Source: Fimbriiglobus ruber
Lineage (GTDB): Bacteria > Planctomycetota > Planctomycetia > Gemmatales > Gemmataceae
NCBI RefSeq assembly: GCF_002197845.1
Contig: NZ_NIDE01000005.1
Coordinates: forward strand, 558,001-622,000
Reading direction: 5' to 3'
Length of the DNA: 64,000 nucleotides
Positions 42,400 to 50,480 of the stretch are shown one piece after another. The notes beneath the pieces were generated by a model, which searched no databases, had not been told where the DNA came from, and saw nothing but the letters and a program-made list of their open reading frames with translations. The position numbers were made by a program, and so were the translations under genes. Positions within the stretch are counted from its first letter, which is position 1; every line of letters starts with the position of its first letter.

Positions 42400-43134
42400 A
42401 TGGCACGCACACGAGGAAAGAAAGCCGAAGCAGAAACACTTCCAGCCGGAGCCACCGACTTTACTCCCGCAGACTTTGATCCCGAAATGCAGCAACAGGC
42501 CGGTGATATCGTCCACGCGGTTGCAGAATCAACCCGCATCGAACCGGATGCCTACACTCCACCCGCTACTGCCTCGGGCGACCCTGGCACTGTCCGTGAG
42601 GGTGGATTCTCAAGCCAGCATGCGCCCGAAGGACGCACTTTCGCCCCGGGCCACATCGCCAACCCGTCTTCTACCCGCCGAAGCTATTCGGAATCGGTGA
42701 ATGCCCGCCGCCAAGCTGCACTCCCGGATAAGCTGTCCGTGGCCGCTGGCGACATGAAGGTCCGGCTCGTGGACAAGGGTGATAACGCCGCCGGCATCGG
42801 CATCCGTGTCGAATTCCCGGAAGGCAGTACGAACCGCCCCACCCCCGATGAGAAAGAGGTCATCCGCCGCCACATCAAAGGCGAGGAAGGCGAACAAACC
42901 GGGTTCAACTGGAACGGCTCAATGGGCATGTGGCATAAGCCCATCGCCCGCCCGGGTGAACATGCGGATGACGTCCCGAGTGCCCGCGCGATTGCCATCC
43001 GGTTGGATGCCGAGAACCGTGTCGAGTCGCTTGCTGAAGCATTACGCGAACATGCCGCCGACCCTCTCAGCTATGCCCAGATGGTTCGCCGGCGACGCGA
43101 GGAAGCGGCCGAAGGCCAGCGGGTTCCTGACTGA
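42400..43134 (+). CDS. Conserved hypothetical element protein
   Basis: 244 residues from ATG 42400 with AAAGGATT upstream. The N-terminal half is low complexity; the C-terminal half (residues about 105-215: KLSVAAGDMKVRLVDKGDNA, GIGIRVEFPEG, EEGEQTGFNWNGSMGMWHKP) forms a compact domain. Ends in a charged helix. The pattern resembles proteins on planctomycete mobile elements, but no function is known. Followed by a strong terminator. Confidence 0.55.
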   Translation: MARTRGKKAEAETLPAGATDFTPADFDPEMQQQAGDIVHAVAESTRIEPDAYTPPATASGDPGTVREGGFSSQHAPEGRTFAPGHIANPSSTRRSYSESVNARRQAALPDKLSVAAGDMKVRLVDKGDNAAGIGIRVEFPEGSTNRPTPDEKEVIRRHIKGEEGEQTGFNWNGSMGMWHKPIARPGEHADDVPSARAIAIRLDAENRVESLAEALREHAADPLSYAQMVRRRREEAAEGQRVPD

Positions 43135-43145
43135 CATAACGAGAA

Positions 43146-43168
43146 AGCCCCGGTTCATCACCGGGGCT
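43146..43168 (+). terminator. Rho-independent terminator
   Basis: AGCCCCGGT-tcatc-ACCGGGGCT followed by GTTTCTT, 12 bases after the stop of the 42400 gene. The perfect 9-bp stem is symmetric and may also serve the convergent gene at 43204. Confidence 0.75.
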
Positions 43169-43203
43169 GTTTCTTCCTGCCTCTTATTATCACTTCGCTT
43201 TTG

Positions 43204-43389
43204 CTATTCGTGGTTTTCATGTCGGTGGGCGATCACTTCCCGGACGAGGGCAATTTTCGCCTCAGCCAAAGTCAGCCTCGTGTCCATCCTTTCCAGCACG
43301 TCGTGAGAATCACGCACGAGGACAGCTGCCCATTCAGACATCGCCATCATTTTCCGCTGGGACAGATCGGTTTCGGTTGCAGCAACCAT
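43204..43389 (-). CDS. Small helical protein
   Basis: 61 residues from ATG 43389 (TTAGGAATTACC upstream). Entirely helical: RKMMAMSEWAAVLVRDSHDV and LAEAKIALVREVIAHRHENH. The convergent terminator at 43146-43168 supports it as a transcript end. Function unknown. Confidence 0.45.
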   Translation of the reverse strand: MVAATETDLSQRKMMAMSEWAAVLVRDSHDVLERMDTRLTLAEAKIALVREVIAHRHENHE

Positions 43390-43671
43390 GGTAATTCCTA
43401 AGTGCGGGTTAGGGATGGGCGGCTCATACCGATTATGCAACGGATGTGCCGGACGAAGCCGAGAGTGAGGAGGAAGTGATGAGAGCCGAGCGGCTATTCC
43501 CTAACGGTTCCCCTCTGGTCGGGCAAGTAGTTTCCACCACGCTGCTGGCCTTTTTTCCTTTGGCAACGGACATCGACTTCAGAGCCCTGGCTGCGGAATG
43601 ATAGCTGCTTGTGAATTGCTTAGTTACCCATGCCGAATTCGATCCGCCAAACACCACTCCCGGAGCCAGCG

Positions 43672-44316
43672 ATGCCTTTGAATTCCCTCCACGACCTTTA
43701 CGTGGACGAACTGAAAGACCTGTACAGTGCCGAAAACCAACTCCTCAAAGCCCTCCCGAAGATGGCCAAAAAGGCTTCGGCACCAGAACTTAAGACCGCC
43801 TTCACGGAACACCTGGAAGTCACCCGCAAACAGGTCGAACGGCTGGAACAGATTTTCACCGAACTCGGGGTCAGCCCCAAGGGCAAGAAATGCAAGGCGA
43901 TGGAAGGGCTGGTGGAAGAAGGCAAGGAAGTGCTCGAAGAGGATGGTAAACCGGAAGTGATCGACGCAGCCCTGATCGCTTGCGCCCAGCGGGTAGAGCA
44001 TTACGAGATGGCCGGGTACGGTTGCGTACGGACGTTCGCCAAGCTCCTCGGATATGAAGATGCGGAGGAGCTGCTCCAGGCGACACTCGATGAAGAGGGC
44101 GAGGCCGACCAGAAGCTGACCGAACTGGCCGAGACGGTCATCAACGTCGAAGCGGAAGAGGCCGGCGATGAAGGCGATGAAGAACGGGAAGAACACGAAG
44201 AAGAAGGTGAGGGCACCGAAGAAGAGGAAGAATCTCCGGCACCGAAATCCGTGGGCAGTAACGGGGTGGCTGCGAAAGCTAGCCCCGCCAAGCCAAAGCC
44301 GCCCGGCAAAAAATAG
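43672..44316 (+). CDS. DUF892 (YciE/YciF-like) ferritin-like stress protein
   Basis: 214 residues from ATG 43672 with CCGGAGCC upstream. Residues 1-160 match the DUF892 four-helix bundle (LHDLYVDELKDLYSAENQLL, then VEHYEMAGYGCVRTFAKLLG) with conserved Glu and His metal-ligand positions. An acidic Glu-rich stretch and a Lys/Pro tail follow. Family members respond to general stress and may bind di-iron. It lies in a block of similar stress genes. Confidence 0.85.
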   Translation: MPLNSLHDLYVDELKDLYSAENQLLKALPKMAKKASAPELKTAFTEHLEVTRKQVERLEQIFTELGVSPKGKKCKAMEGLVEEGKEVLEEDGKPEVIDAALIACAQRVEHYEMAGYGCVRTFAKLLGYEDAEELLQATLDEEGEADQKLTELAETVINVEAEEAGDEGDEEREEHEEEGEGTEEEEESPAPKSVGSNGVAAKASPAKPKPPGKK

Positions 44317-44340
44317 TCCATAAGCCGAAAACCAACCACG

Positions 44341-44365
44341 CCAGCAGCCCATATAGGGTTGCTGG
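44341..44365 (+). terminator. Hairpin after DUF892 gene
   Basis: CCAGCAGCCC-atata-GGGTTGCTGG, 25 bases after the stop, followed by a weak T-rich stretch (CGTTTATCGTTT). Likely terminator for the + strand gene. Confidence 0.5.
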
Positions 44366-44390
44366 CGTTTATCGTTTCCATCAACAAAAA

Positions 44391-44411
44391 GCCCCCGGCG
44401 TCGCCGAGGGC
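44391..44411 (-). terminator. Rho-independent terminator for the RRM gene
   Basis: On the minus strand GCCCTCGGC-gac-GCCGGGGGC then TTTTTG. The single G-T pair is a mismatch on the other strand, so this terminator serves the minus-strand RNA-binding protein gene. Confidence 0.65.
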
Positions 44412-44438
44412 CGTCGACAATTTCACCGTTCAATCGGC

Positions 44439-44738
44439 TTAGTAGCGGTTTCCGCCACCATAGCCCCGGCTCCCACCGCTGGTGGACCGCGGCTTGTCTT
44501 CACGCGGCTTCGCTTCGTTCACGGTCAGCGTGCGGCCTTGGAATTCCCGCTCGTTCAACTGCTCGATGGCGTTCTCGGCCCCGTTGCTCATCTCCACGAA
44601 CGCGAAGCCCCGGCTCCGGCCCGTTTCCCGGTCGGTTACCAAGCTGGTGCTGGTCACTTCCCCGTATTCCCCGCACAGGGTCCGGAGGTCATCCGCGGTC
44701 GTGCCAAAAGCCAGGTTCCCGACGTATAGCTTCTTCAA
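44439..44738 (-). CDS. RRM-domain RNA-binding protein
   Basis: 99 residues. One RRM with RNP-2 KKLYVGNL near the start and RNP-1 RSRGFAFVEM near residue 42; the C-terminus is Gly/Arg-rich (STSGGSRGYGGGNRY). Bacterial single-RRM proteins of this type are often cold-inducible RNA chaperones. GAAGGTGATT precedes the start. It ends in its own terminator. Confidence 0.9.
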   Translation of the reverse strand: MKKLYVGNLAFGTTADDLRTLCGEYGEVTSTSLVTDRETGRSRGFAFVEMSNGAENAIEQLNEREFQGRTLTVNEAKPREDKPRSTSGGSRGYGGGNRY

Positions 44739-45033
44739 GAATCACCTTCCGGCGACCAAAAACGGTCGCCGATGGACACAAAGCAGTCCCGGCCGGCAAG
44801 ATGCCAGCGGAACGGACGCGCGAACGAGGCCAGGTAATACGAACCTGTCCCATCAGCAGCACTTGAATGAACAATCTGGGGTATGCAGTCGAAGGGGAGG
44901 CTCAGGGTCGCGATACCAAGACAGGTCAAACGGGAGCGGAGATTAAGTTCGGCGTCTCGGGTGCGGGTCCTGCCACACCCACAGTCATTATCGGCAGACG
45001 GAGAGCGGTTTGCGAGCGAAATTTAAATAAAAA
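44739..45033. other. Intergenic region without a convincing gene
   Basis: About 300 bases. The upstream side of the RRM gene is AT-poor and shows no consensus promoter. Short ORFs here are shadows or lack ribosome sites. A long 5' leader of the RRM mRNA, as in cold-shock genes, is possible but not shown. Confidence 0.35.
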
Positions 45034-45053
45034 GCTCCAGTTTTCACCGGAGC
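45034..45053 (-). terminator. Rho-independent terminator for the DUF2383 gene
   Basis: On the minus strand GCTCCGGT-gaaa-ACTGGAGC followed by TTTTTATTT, about 40 bases beyond the stop of the gene at 45095. Confidence 0.7.
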
Positions 45054-45094
45054 CATGTCGTCTCTAGATATTTCTAGCAAAGCCGTGGTTGAAA

Positions 45095-45538
45095 TTAGCT
45101 CTTGGCCAGTCCTTCTAGCTCCGTGATGTGCCGCCGGCAGTTGGGCAGGAACTCCGACCGGAACATTACCTTGCATTCCTGATTCACATCGGCATTGGCG
45201 ATGGCCGCTTCGTACTCGCTGATGCCGTGTTCTTCGCCTTTCTTAAGGGCAGAGATCACGGTGTCCGGGCCGATCACCTTTGCAGTACCCGTGACGGCGC
45301 CGGCGAAAGTGCCCCACGTCCCGGAGCTAGTCGTCGGCTCGCCCCCGAATTGCGTAACGCGGTGCTTAAGCGTGCTGACTGCGTGGACGTGTTCATCCCG
45401 GATGCGGCGGAGGTCCGATGCACCGGGTTTGCCCGCGAACTTCTCAATGGCTTGCTCGTAGGTCTCGACGGCCGAGATTTCGCCTTTAAGGAGTTGGTTA
45501 AGGGCATCGACGTCGCAGTTCTTGGCTGTCTTTTGCAT
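45095..45538 (-). CDS. DUF2383 / PA2169-family four-helix bundle protein
   Basis: 147 residues. CDVDALNQLLKGEISAVETY and RRIRDEHVHAVSTLKHRVTQ carry the conserved Glu and His residues of this ferritin-like family, followed by a small Gly/Thr linker and a second helix pair with HGISEYEAAIANADVNQECK. Probably a stress-related metal-binding protein. AGGAGGCGACATG gives a strong ribosome site at the start. Confidence 0.85.
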   Translation of the reverse strand: MQKTAKNCDVDALNQLLKGEISAVETYEQAIEKFAGKPGASDLRRIRDEHVHAVSTLKHRVTQFGGEPTTSSGTWGTFAGAVTGTAKVIGPDTVISALKKGEEHGISEYEAAIANADVNQECKVMFRSEFLPNCRRHITELEGLAKS

Positions 45539-45763
45539 GTCGCCTCCTTGATGTTCGTCTCGATTTTGTGAACAGTCGGATCAATTGCAAGCGTCATGCC
45601 GAATTGGGCGTCGCCGCGATGCGGCCGTGCTGATCCGGGGTTCCGTGCCTGCGGCACCGGCTTCGCCGCCCTCCCATCACTGACGCGGGATTCCCGATCG
45701 GCCCGCGAAATGCTATCTAGCCTGCCGAAGTCCCCTCCCTTTACATCCTTAACGGAGCCCACG

Positions 45764-45976
45764 ATGCCAGTTATTTCCTTACCTGATCGGTACGCAAGCG
45801 TACGGTTTGACCGATACCCCATCGAGGCTGTAGCAGCGGTCGATGAAGATGAAGTTGACGATGACGACGAGCTAGACGATGACGAACTCGAAGACGACGA
45901 ATTGGACGATGACGAACTCGACGATGAGGACGAGGAAGAAGAGGACACTGAAGAAGACGAAGAACCCGTGGGTTAA
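45764..45976 (+). CDS. Small highly acidic protein
   Basis: 70 residues from ATG 45764 with CGGAGCCC upstream. After a short N-terminus (PVISLPDRYASVRFDRYPIE) residues 26-70 are almost only Asp and Glu with hydrophobic Leu/Val spaced between, in repeats of about four to five residues encoded by tandem GACGAC-type codons. Long opposite-strand Ser-rich ORF is a shadow. Function unknown; may be a disordered charge protein. Confidence 0.5.
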   Translation: MPVISLPDRYASVRFDRYPIEAVAAVDEDEVDDDDELDDDELEDDELDDDELDDEDEEEEDTEEDEEPVG

Positions 45977-46004
45977 ATCGCCACGGGAAACTCCCCGGTG
46001 TCAT

Positions 46005-46676
46005 TTAACTATCTTCGCTGGCAAATGGCGAATCCCGGTAGTGGGCAAGAAGGTCCGCCGGGTCGTCGTAAATACGAATCGCCCCGCGGAGGTCCGGGTC
46101 GCCCCACCCACCGCAGCGGACGGCGACGACCCGGATGCCGGCCTTCAATGATGCCTCCACGTCGTAAGGCGTATCCCCGAGCAGGATGACCCGTTCCGGG
46201 GGATGGCCAAGGCGGCCGAGGGCGGAATGGACGATGTCCGGATCGGGCTTCGAGTTTTCGGCATCGTCCGAAGAAGTGCTTGCCTTGATGAACTCGTCCA
46301 CCCCACAGACGCGCAGGAGTGCGCCCAGTTCATCCTTCTTGGAGGAGCTTGCGACCGCTAGTTCCAACCCATCCTGTTTCATACGGGAGAGTAATTTCTT
46401 CACACCTGGGAACGCTCGGAGCGTCGGAAGATATTCCTTCCGGAAAATCTCACCCCGCCGTTTACTGACCGCTTGTCCCTTGGCCGAGTCGCCCTCAATG
46501 CCCGCTACCTCGGGCAAAAGTTTGTCGCCGCCCTTGCCGATCTTTCGGCGGACATCGGCGTACTCAACGGATATGCCAGCCTCGGCCAGCGCCTTAACCC
46601 ACGAGTGGGCGTGGGCATCGTTGCTGTCGAGGAGCGTACCGTCAACATCGAGCAGCACACCTGAAGGCCGTTGCAT
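46005..46676 (-). CDS. HAD-superfamily hydrolase (phosphoglucomutase/phosphatase-like)
   Basis: 223 residues. Motif I LLDVDGTLLDSNDAHAHSW (nucleophile Asp near residue 10), motif II ELAVASSSKK, motif III with KPDPDIVHSALGRLG, motif IV VILLGDTPYDVEASLKAGI. Cap domain of the beta-phosphoglucomutase type. Substrate is unknown. Standard chromosomal enzyme, complete. Confidence 0.9.
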   Translation of the reverse strand: MQRPSGVLLDVDGTLLDSNDAHAHSWVKALAEAGISVEYADVRRKIGKGGDKLLPEVAGIEGDSAKGQAVSKRRGEIFRKEYLPTLRAFPGVKKLLSRMKQDGLELAVASSSKKDELGALLRVCGVDEFIKASTSSDDAENSKPDPDIVHSALGRLGHPPERVILLGDTPYDVEASLKAGIRVVAVRCGGWGDPDLRGAIRIYDDPADLLAHYRDSPFASEDS

Positions 46677-46696
46677 TATTCACTCCGGGAAAACGA

Positions 46697-46722
46697 AAGG
46701 CCCCGGTTGGAACCGGAGCCTT
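46697..46722 (-). terminator. Rho-independent terminator
   Basis: On the minus strand AAGGCTCCGGTT-cc-AACCGGGGCCTT followed by TCG. The wobble pair favours the minus strand, so it would end the small gene at 46722. Confidence 0.5.
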
Positions 46723-46904
46723 CAAGTTACGTTTGTTCCTGCCTTACCTAACCAGACACCCAGGCTTGGAGATGCGGTGCAAACGGTGCGCCCTTGGATC
46801 CGCAATGACATTCCGCCGGCTTGGGGATGGAAAACGTGAATGAGGACGGCGAAGACAAGCCAAAGGGCCATGAACAGCCAGGAAACTGCTTGACCGAAGA
46901 TCAA
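46722..46904 (-). CDS. Possible small membrane protein
   Basis: 60 residues if started at TTG 46904, 49 if at ATG 46871. One transmembrane segment (SWLFMALWLVFAVLIHVFHP). Its stop abuts a minus-strand terminator, which supports transcription. No clear ribosome site. Low-confidence gene. Confidence 0.35.
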   Translation of the reverse strand: MIFGQAVSWLFMALWLVFAVLIHVFHPQAGGMSLRIQGRTVCTASPSLGVWLGKAGTNVT

Positions 46905-46971
46905 AAAGGACGCAGAGTCCTCGAACGCAGGGGCAATGAAGCCCGGCTATTGGACGACGGAGATCAAGAAG

Positions 46972-47628
46972 ATGGAAGCAACAAATAGCACATCAATCGA
47001 GATAGGGACTGTTCCTACGATCGGTGACTTCATCAGGCGGCGCAGGACTGCGCTTGGCATGACCCAATCGGAATTATGCCGAAAGCTCGGGAAGCATCAG
47101 GTCTGGGCTTCCCAACGAGAATGTGGCCACATGCCCGTGCGGAGTGAGGATGTGCCGAGTTTGGCGGATGCACTCCAGATAGATGCGATGGAACTGCGGA
47201 CCATGGCAGGCATTCAGTATCAGCCAGCGGAACCCAAAGCAGAGGTAATCGCCACAGTCGTCGGCATCGTGACCGAAGAAACTGTGACAGACCATGTACT
47301 CCGTTGGCAAGTGGGTGACGACTCCATGCCGATCGATGATTTGAGCCGTGAAGATTTGCTCGGTGCCGTTAGATCACTGTTCGAGGCCAACGGGAAGTTG
47401 CGGGCCGAGTTCGACATGGCGATGGGCGAAATAGCCAACATGTATGAGCGGAAGATTAGCTCGCTGCATCACATCCTAGCTGCCCAAGTCGAATTGGAAA
47501 TTCGTGATGCGGTGCGGGACAAGATGGAGACGATCCTCGAGGCGGTGATGGCCGAGGTGGAGCGTCGGTCTCCAATGGCGGTGGAAATGGGAAAAGATAG
47601 CAAGGAGAGCACAAACAATGGACATTAA
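46972..47628 (+). CDS. XRE-family regulator opening a small-gene array
   Basis: 218 residues from ATG 46972 (GGAG 9 bases upstream; ATG 46936 is also possible). HTH at about 20-70 (FIRRRRTALGMTQSELCRKL, then EDVPSLADALQIDAMELR). The C-terminal half is helical and could oligomerise (LRAEFDMAMGEIANMYERKI). Overlaps the next gene by 11 bases. Likely the regulator of the following array. Confidence 0.65.
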   Translation: MEATNSTSIEIGTVPTIGDFIRRRRTALGMTQSELCRKLGKHQVWASQRECGHMPVRSEDVPSLADALQIDAMELRTMAGIQYQPAEPKAEVIATVVGIVTEETVTDHVLRWQVGDDSMPIDDLSREDLLGAVRSLFEANGKLRAEFDMAMGEIANMYERKISSLHHILAAQVELEIRDAVRDKMETILEAVMAEVERRSPMAVEMGKDSKESTNNGH

Positions 47629-48271
47629 CACAATTACAATGGACCCGCACGCCGCATGGCTGAAGGCCCATAACTACAAAGAACGATTGGCACAGATGAA
47701 ACCCAGCCTCAGTAACGCTTCGATTCGTGCAGAATACGAGACAGCGCTCAAGGGTTTTGAGGCGCTCGCCAAGGGCACGAAGCTCATCGATCTGGACGAT
47801 GTGATGGCGAACTGCCCGCTGGACTCCAAGGCAAGGCCGAAGATGGCAATCGCTCGCCACGACCGGAAGCAGGTAAAGTTCGAGTGGAATTGGTTCACGT
47901 CTAAAGCAAGATTCCACACTGACTTAGACCGGGAATCCAGTCCACGGGAATCTCTCATCGTGCGGGTAAACATGAACCGAGAGCATTCGCAGGTTGACTC
48001 TCAGGGGCAACGTCTGCGAATGGTCAAGGGATATGGACTTGTCCCGATGATCCCGCTGGACGTGCGCCCGAAGCCAGGCATCCCGGAGAACGCCTGCATC
48101 CTCTGGGAGGTGGAGCAGTGGGCGGATCACCGTTTAGATGTCGCGCCCGATATTGACCCCTATCTCCTCAAGCACATCACGGGTTCGCTCTACGCGGTCA
48201 TCGCGGAGTGGGACTTGACGGAATTGGAAAGGTCGATCTTGCGCGGCAGGATAACAAGTATCCTACGTTAA
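47618..48271 (+). CDS. Hypothetical protein
   Basis: 217 residues overlapping the XRE gene end. Soluble alpha/beta; segments SLSNASIRAEYETALKGFEA and ENACILWEVEQWADHRLDVA look structured. No known domain. Coupled to the regulator, so it may act with it, for example as a partner or an effector. Confidence 0.45.
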   Translation: MDINTITMDPHAAWLKAHNYKERLAQMKPSLSNASIRAEYETALKGFEALAKGTKLIDLDDVMANCPLDSKARPKMAIARHDRKQVKFEWNWFTSKARFHTDLDRESSPRESLIVRVNMNREHSQVDSQGQRLRMVKGYGLVPMIPLDVRPKPGIPENACILWEVEQWADHRLDVAPDIDPYLLKHITGSLYAVIAEWDLTELERSILRGRITSILR

Positions 48272-48278
48272 CCGGATC

Positions 48279-48476
48279 ATGACCCCCACCGAACTCCGCA
48301 ACCTAGGTGACAAGCACGGAAGAGGATGGCAAACCCGCCTCGCCCGTGCGGTGCCGGTCGATGTCCGCACTGTCCGCCGCTATTTGTCGGGAAAGGTCGC
48401 GATCAGACCGGTTATTGCCATGCGGATTCGACAGGTGTTTGCGGAATGGCTGAAGAGCAAGAAGTCAGAACGTTAA
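48279..48476 (+). CDS. Small HTH DNA-binding protein
   Basis: 65 residues. TELRNLGDKHGRGWQTRLAR followed by VPVDVRTVRRYLSGKVAIRP gives a compact HTH. It resembles the 64-residue protein at 60234 in order of motifs (TRRYLSG / IIRYWLSGERKIRP), so the two arrays share a regulator type. Phage- or satellite-like. Confidence 0.6.
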   Translation: MTPTELRNLGDKHGRGWQTRLARAVPVDVRTVRRYLSGKVAIRPVIAMRIRQVFAEWLKSKKSER

Positions 48477-48513
48477 CAGACAGCAACAGTCTTATGAATG
48501 CAAAGGAGGAAGA

Positions 48514-48690
48514 ATGAAGTTTACGGCAATAATGGCTATGGCGGTTGTTGGATTTGATTGCATCGAGAAAGCAAGTGGGTCTCAATCGCAGGTGCTATTT
48601 GCTCCAGGATATACCTGGTTATGGTGGCTCGTAGCAGCGGCCTGGTTAATTAACGCGTTGGCCATGTGTTTCGCAACGGTCGAGCTATGA
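48514..48690 (+). CDS. Small membrane protein
   Basis: 58 residues with AAAGGAGGAAGA upstream. C-terminal transmembrane segment (YTWLWWLVAAAWLINALAM). Stop overlaps the next start (ATGA at 48687). Function unknown. Confidence 0.45.
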   Translation: MKFTAIMAMAVVGFDCIEKASGSQSQVLFAPGYTWLWWLVAAAWLINALAMCFATVEL

Positions 48691-49040
48691 CTGCCGACCT
48701 CAACCAACAACTCGGCGCCACCATCCGCCAGAACCGCGTCTTACTCGGCCTGTCGCAGGAAGCCCTGGGCAAAAGAATCGGCGTGACCTTCCAGCAAATC
48801 CAGAAGTACGAAAAGGGAAAGAACCAAGTCAGCTTAACCACGCTCGTGAGGCTTGCTGAGGCCTTCGAGACCACAGTCGGGGAGTTGGTTGAATCGGCAC
48901 TCGGCAAGGAGAAGCCAGAGAGTGGCGGCCTGTCCAACCGGCAGATGCTGGAACTGCAGAAGCGGCTGGCGAAGCTGAAGCCCCACCAGTTACGTGGGAT
49001 AAAGTTGTTGGTGCATAATTTGGTCGATGAAACTGATTAA
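48687..49040 (+). CDS. XRE-family HTH protein
   Basis: 117 residues. Classical XRE HTH (LGATIRQNRVLLGLSQEALG, then RIGVTFQQIQKYEKGKN and TLVRLAEAFE), with a C-terminal helical region. Coupled to the upstream membrane protein gene by overlap. A second regulator within the same array. Confidence 0.75.
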   Translation: MTADLNQQLGATIRQNRVLLGLSQEALGKRIGVTFQQIQKYEKGKNQVSLTTLVRLAEAFETTVGELVESALGKEKPESGGLSNRQMLELQKRLAKLKPHQLRGIKLLVHNLVDETD

Positions 49041-49069
49041 CAACCGCCCGATGGGCGGAAGGAGGAAGA

Positions 49070-49240
49070 ATGCGAGATTTTATTATAGATCTTGCGATAG
49101 GAGTAATTATAGGCGTATCAGCACTGGGCATGTTGGCCCATGTCGTAGTTAATGAGAACGACAACCTTTGCGAAAAACAGGGATGGGTAGGTGAGGCATG
49201 TCAGTGCCGGATTCTTGACAAGAACTGGGAAAAACCATGA
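49070..49240 (+). CDS. Small membrane-anchored protein
   Basis: 56 residues with GGAGGAAGA directly upstream. N-terminal transmembrane helix (FIIDLAIGVIIGVSALGMLA), then a polar tail with three Cys (NDNLCEKQGWVGEACQCRIL). Stop overlaps the next start. Unknown role; Cys spacing suggests a disulfide or metal site. Confidence 0.45.
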   Translation: MRDFIIDLAIGVIIGVSALGMLAHVVVNENDNLCEKQGWVGEACQCRILDKNWEKP

Positions 49241-49440
49241 CCTCTCTTCTCCTATGCTGGTATTCCTTGGGTTGGGCAACTTGCGGGATTAACTTCATCG
49301 CGATGCCCGCTACGTTACGCGCTCCTTTTGTTGTTTGCATCCTGGCGTGGCTAGTGTTGATAGTAATCGCGGTTGCGGTTTGTTTGCCAATAATACCCAC
49401 AGTTAACCCGTCGAAACAGTATCTCTGGAGGCGGAAATGA
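49237..49440 (+). CDS. Small membrane protein
   Basis: 67 residues, almost entirely hydrophobic with two segments (SLLLCWYSLGWATCGINFIA and VVCILAWLVLIVIAVAVCLP). Overlaps both neighbours by four bases (ATGA). Part of the tight array. Confidence 0.4.
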   Translation: MTSLLLCWYSLGWATCGINFIAMPATLRAPFVVCILAWLVLIVIAVAVCLPIIPTVNPSKQYLWRRK

Positions 49441-49754
49441 CCGCCCCGGACAGCAAGCTCATCGAGACGGTGGCTAAAGCAATCCACAAAAAACGCCAGG
49501 AACTTGGTTTTGGTGGGCATGCTACATGGGAGTATGAACCGGATTCGATTCACTTCGTGCATCGCGAAACTGCTATCGCCGCACTGGATTCCTGCCACGC
49601 CGAGGAACTGATTGAGGCGTTGCAGATTTTGTTGGAGGCGGTGCGAATGGATCTCGGCTTATTCCCCGATCAGCTGCACAAAAAGAGTGCTATCGGGAGG
49701 GTGGAGATTGTCCTCGCCAAGTTGGACGGCAAGCCGTCGGGAGGCGCCAGGTGA
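49437..49754 (+). CDS. Small helical hypothetical protein
   Basis: 105 residues, start overlapping the previous stop. Helical: SKLIETVAKAIHKKRQELGF and ELIEALQILLEAVRMDLGLF. No recognised domain; stop overlaps the J-domain gene start. Confidence 0.45.
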   Translation: MTAPDSKLIETVAKAIHKKRQELGFGGHATWEYEPDSIHFVHRETAIAALDSCHAEELIEALQILLEAVRMDLGLFPDQLHKKSAIGRVEIVLAKLDGKPSGGAR

Positions 49755-50329
49755 CCGCCCAGGCCTTTCCTCTCACTTGGCCCGATTCCTGGCCTCGAAC
49801 CACTTCCCCGGCCAAAAGCCAGTTCAAGACGAGCCTCACCGCCGCGATTGACAACGTCCAGGGATCACTCAAGCGGTTCTCTGCCGACAGCGGCAAGAAG
49901 GTCGAAAACGTCCTCGTATCCAGCAACGTCTCCCTGATGGAGCGGAACCCGAAAGATGCCGGCGTGGCAGTTTACTTCACCTGGGACGGCATCTCGACCT
50001 GCATCGCGGTGGACCGATACCAACGCATCGAAGAGAACCTTCAGGCTATCCACCATGTCATCGAAGCGGAGCGAACCAAGCTCCGGCATGGCGGCTTGAA
50101 TCTGGTCCGAGCGGCGTTTCGCGGGTATGCCGCGTTGCCACCACCGAATTCTGGATTGTCGAACCCGTGGGAGGTATTGGGCGTAAAGGAAGGCGCAACG
50201 ACCTCCGAAATTGAAGCCGCTTTCCGCGAGAAGGCGAAAAAGGCGCATCCCGATCACCAGAGCGGTAGCAACGAGCAGATGGCCAAACTTAATGCCGCGA
50301 GGGCAGAGTTGCTCAGGAGGAAGGCATGA
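49751..50329 (+). CDS. J-domain protein
   Basis: 192 residues from GTG 49751. Residues about 135-185 are a J-domain (NPWEVLGVKEGATTSEIEAA, then FREKAKKAHPDHQSGS with the HPD motif). The N-terminal half is unrecognised and may be a client-binding domain. J-domain proteins recruit Hsp70 (DnaK), here possibly for an element-specific purpose. Overlaps both neighbours. Confidence 0.75.
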   Translation: MTAQAFPLTWPDSWPRTTSPAKSQFKTSLTAAIDNVQGSLKRFSADSGKKVENVLVSSNVSLMERNPKDAGVAVYFTWDGISTCIAVDRYQRIEENLQAIHHVIEAERTKLRHGGLNLVRAAFRGYAALPPPNSGLSNPWEVLGVKEGATTSEIEAAFREKAKKAHPDHQSGSNEQMAKLNAARAELLRRKA

Positions 50330-50463
50330 TTTTCACCTGGACAATGCTCTGCGCGAGATCCAAAGGACTGCTCGACAGAGGAGACATTTACGCATCCATC
50401 TTGGTTTGCTCCGTTGTGATCGATGCATGTCTTTTGACAATCGCACTGCTCGCGCTCATTTAG
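50326..50463 (+). CDS. Small membrane protein
   Basis: 45 residues with a C-terminal hydrophobic segment (SILVCSVVIDACLLTIALLA). Start overlaps the J-domain stop (ATGA). Function unknown. Confidence 0.4.
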   Translation: MIFTWTMLCARSKGLLDRGDIYASILVCSVVIDACLLTIALLALI

Positions 50464-50480
50464 TTGAAAGGATAACGCCC

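Noticed and set aside
44867-45067. 66-residue + strand ORF in the RRM/DUF2383 gap
   Set aside because: No ribosome site, mixed composition, crosses a minus-strand terminator.
45274-45948. Ser-rich 224-residue minus ORF
   Set aside because: Poly-Ser comes from the antisense of the acidic Asp/Glu gene at 45764 and its neighbour; no motif.
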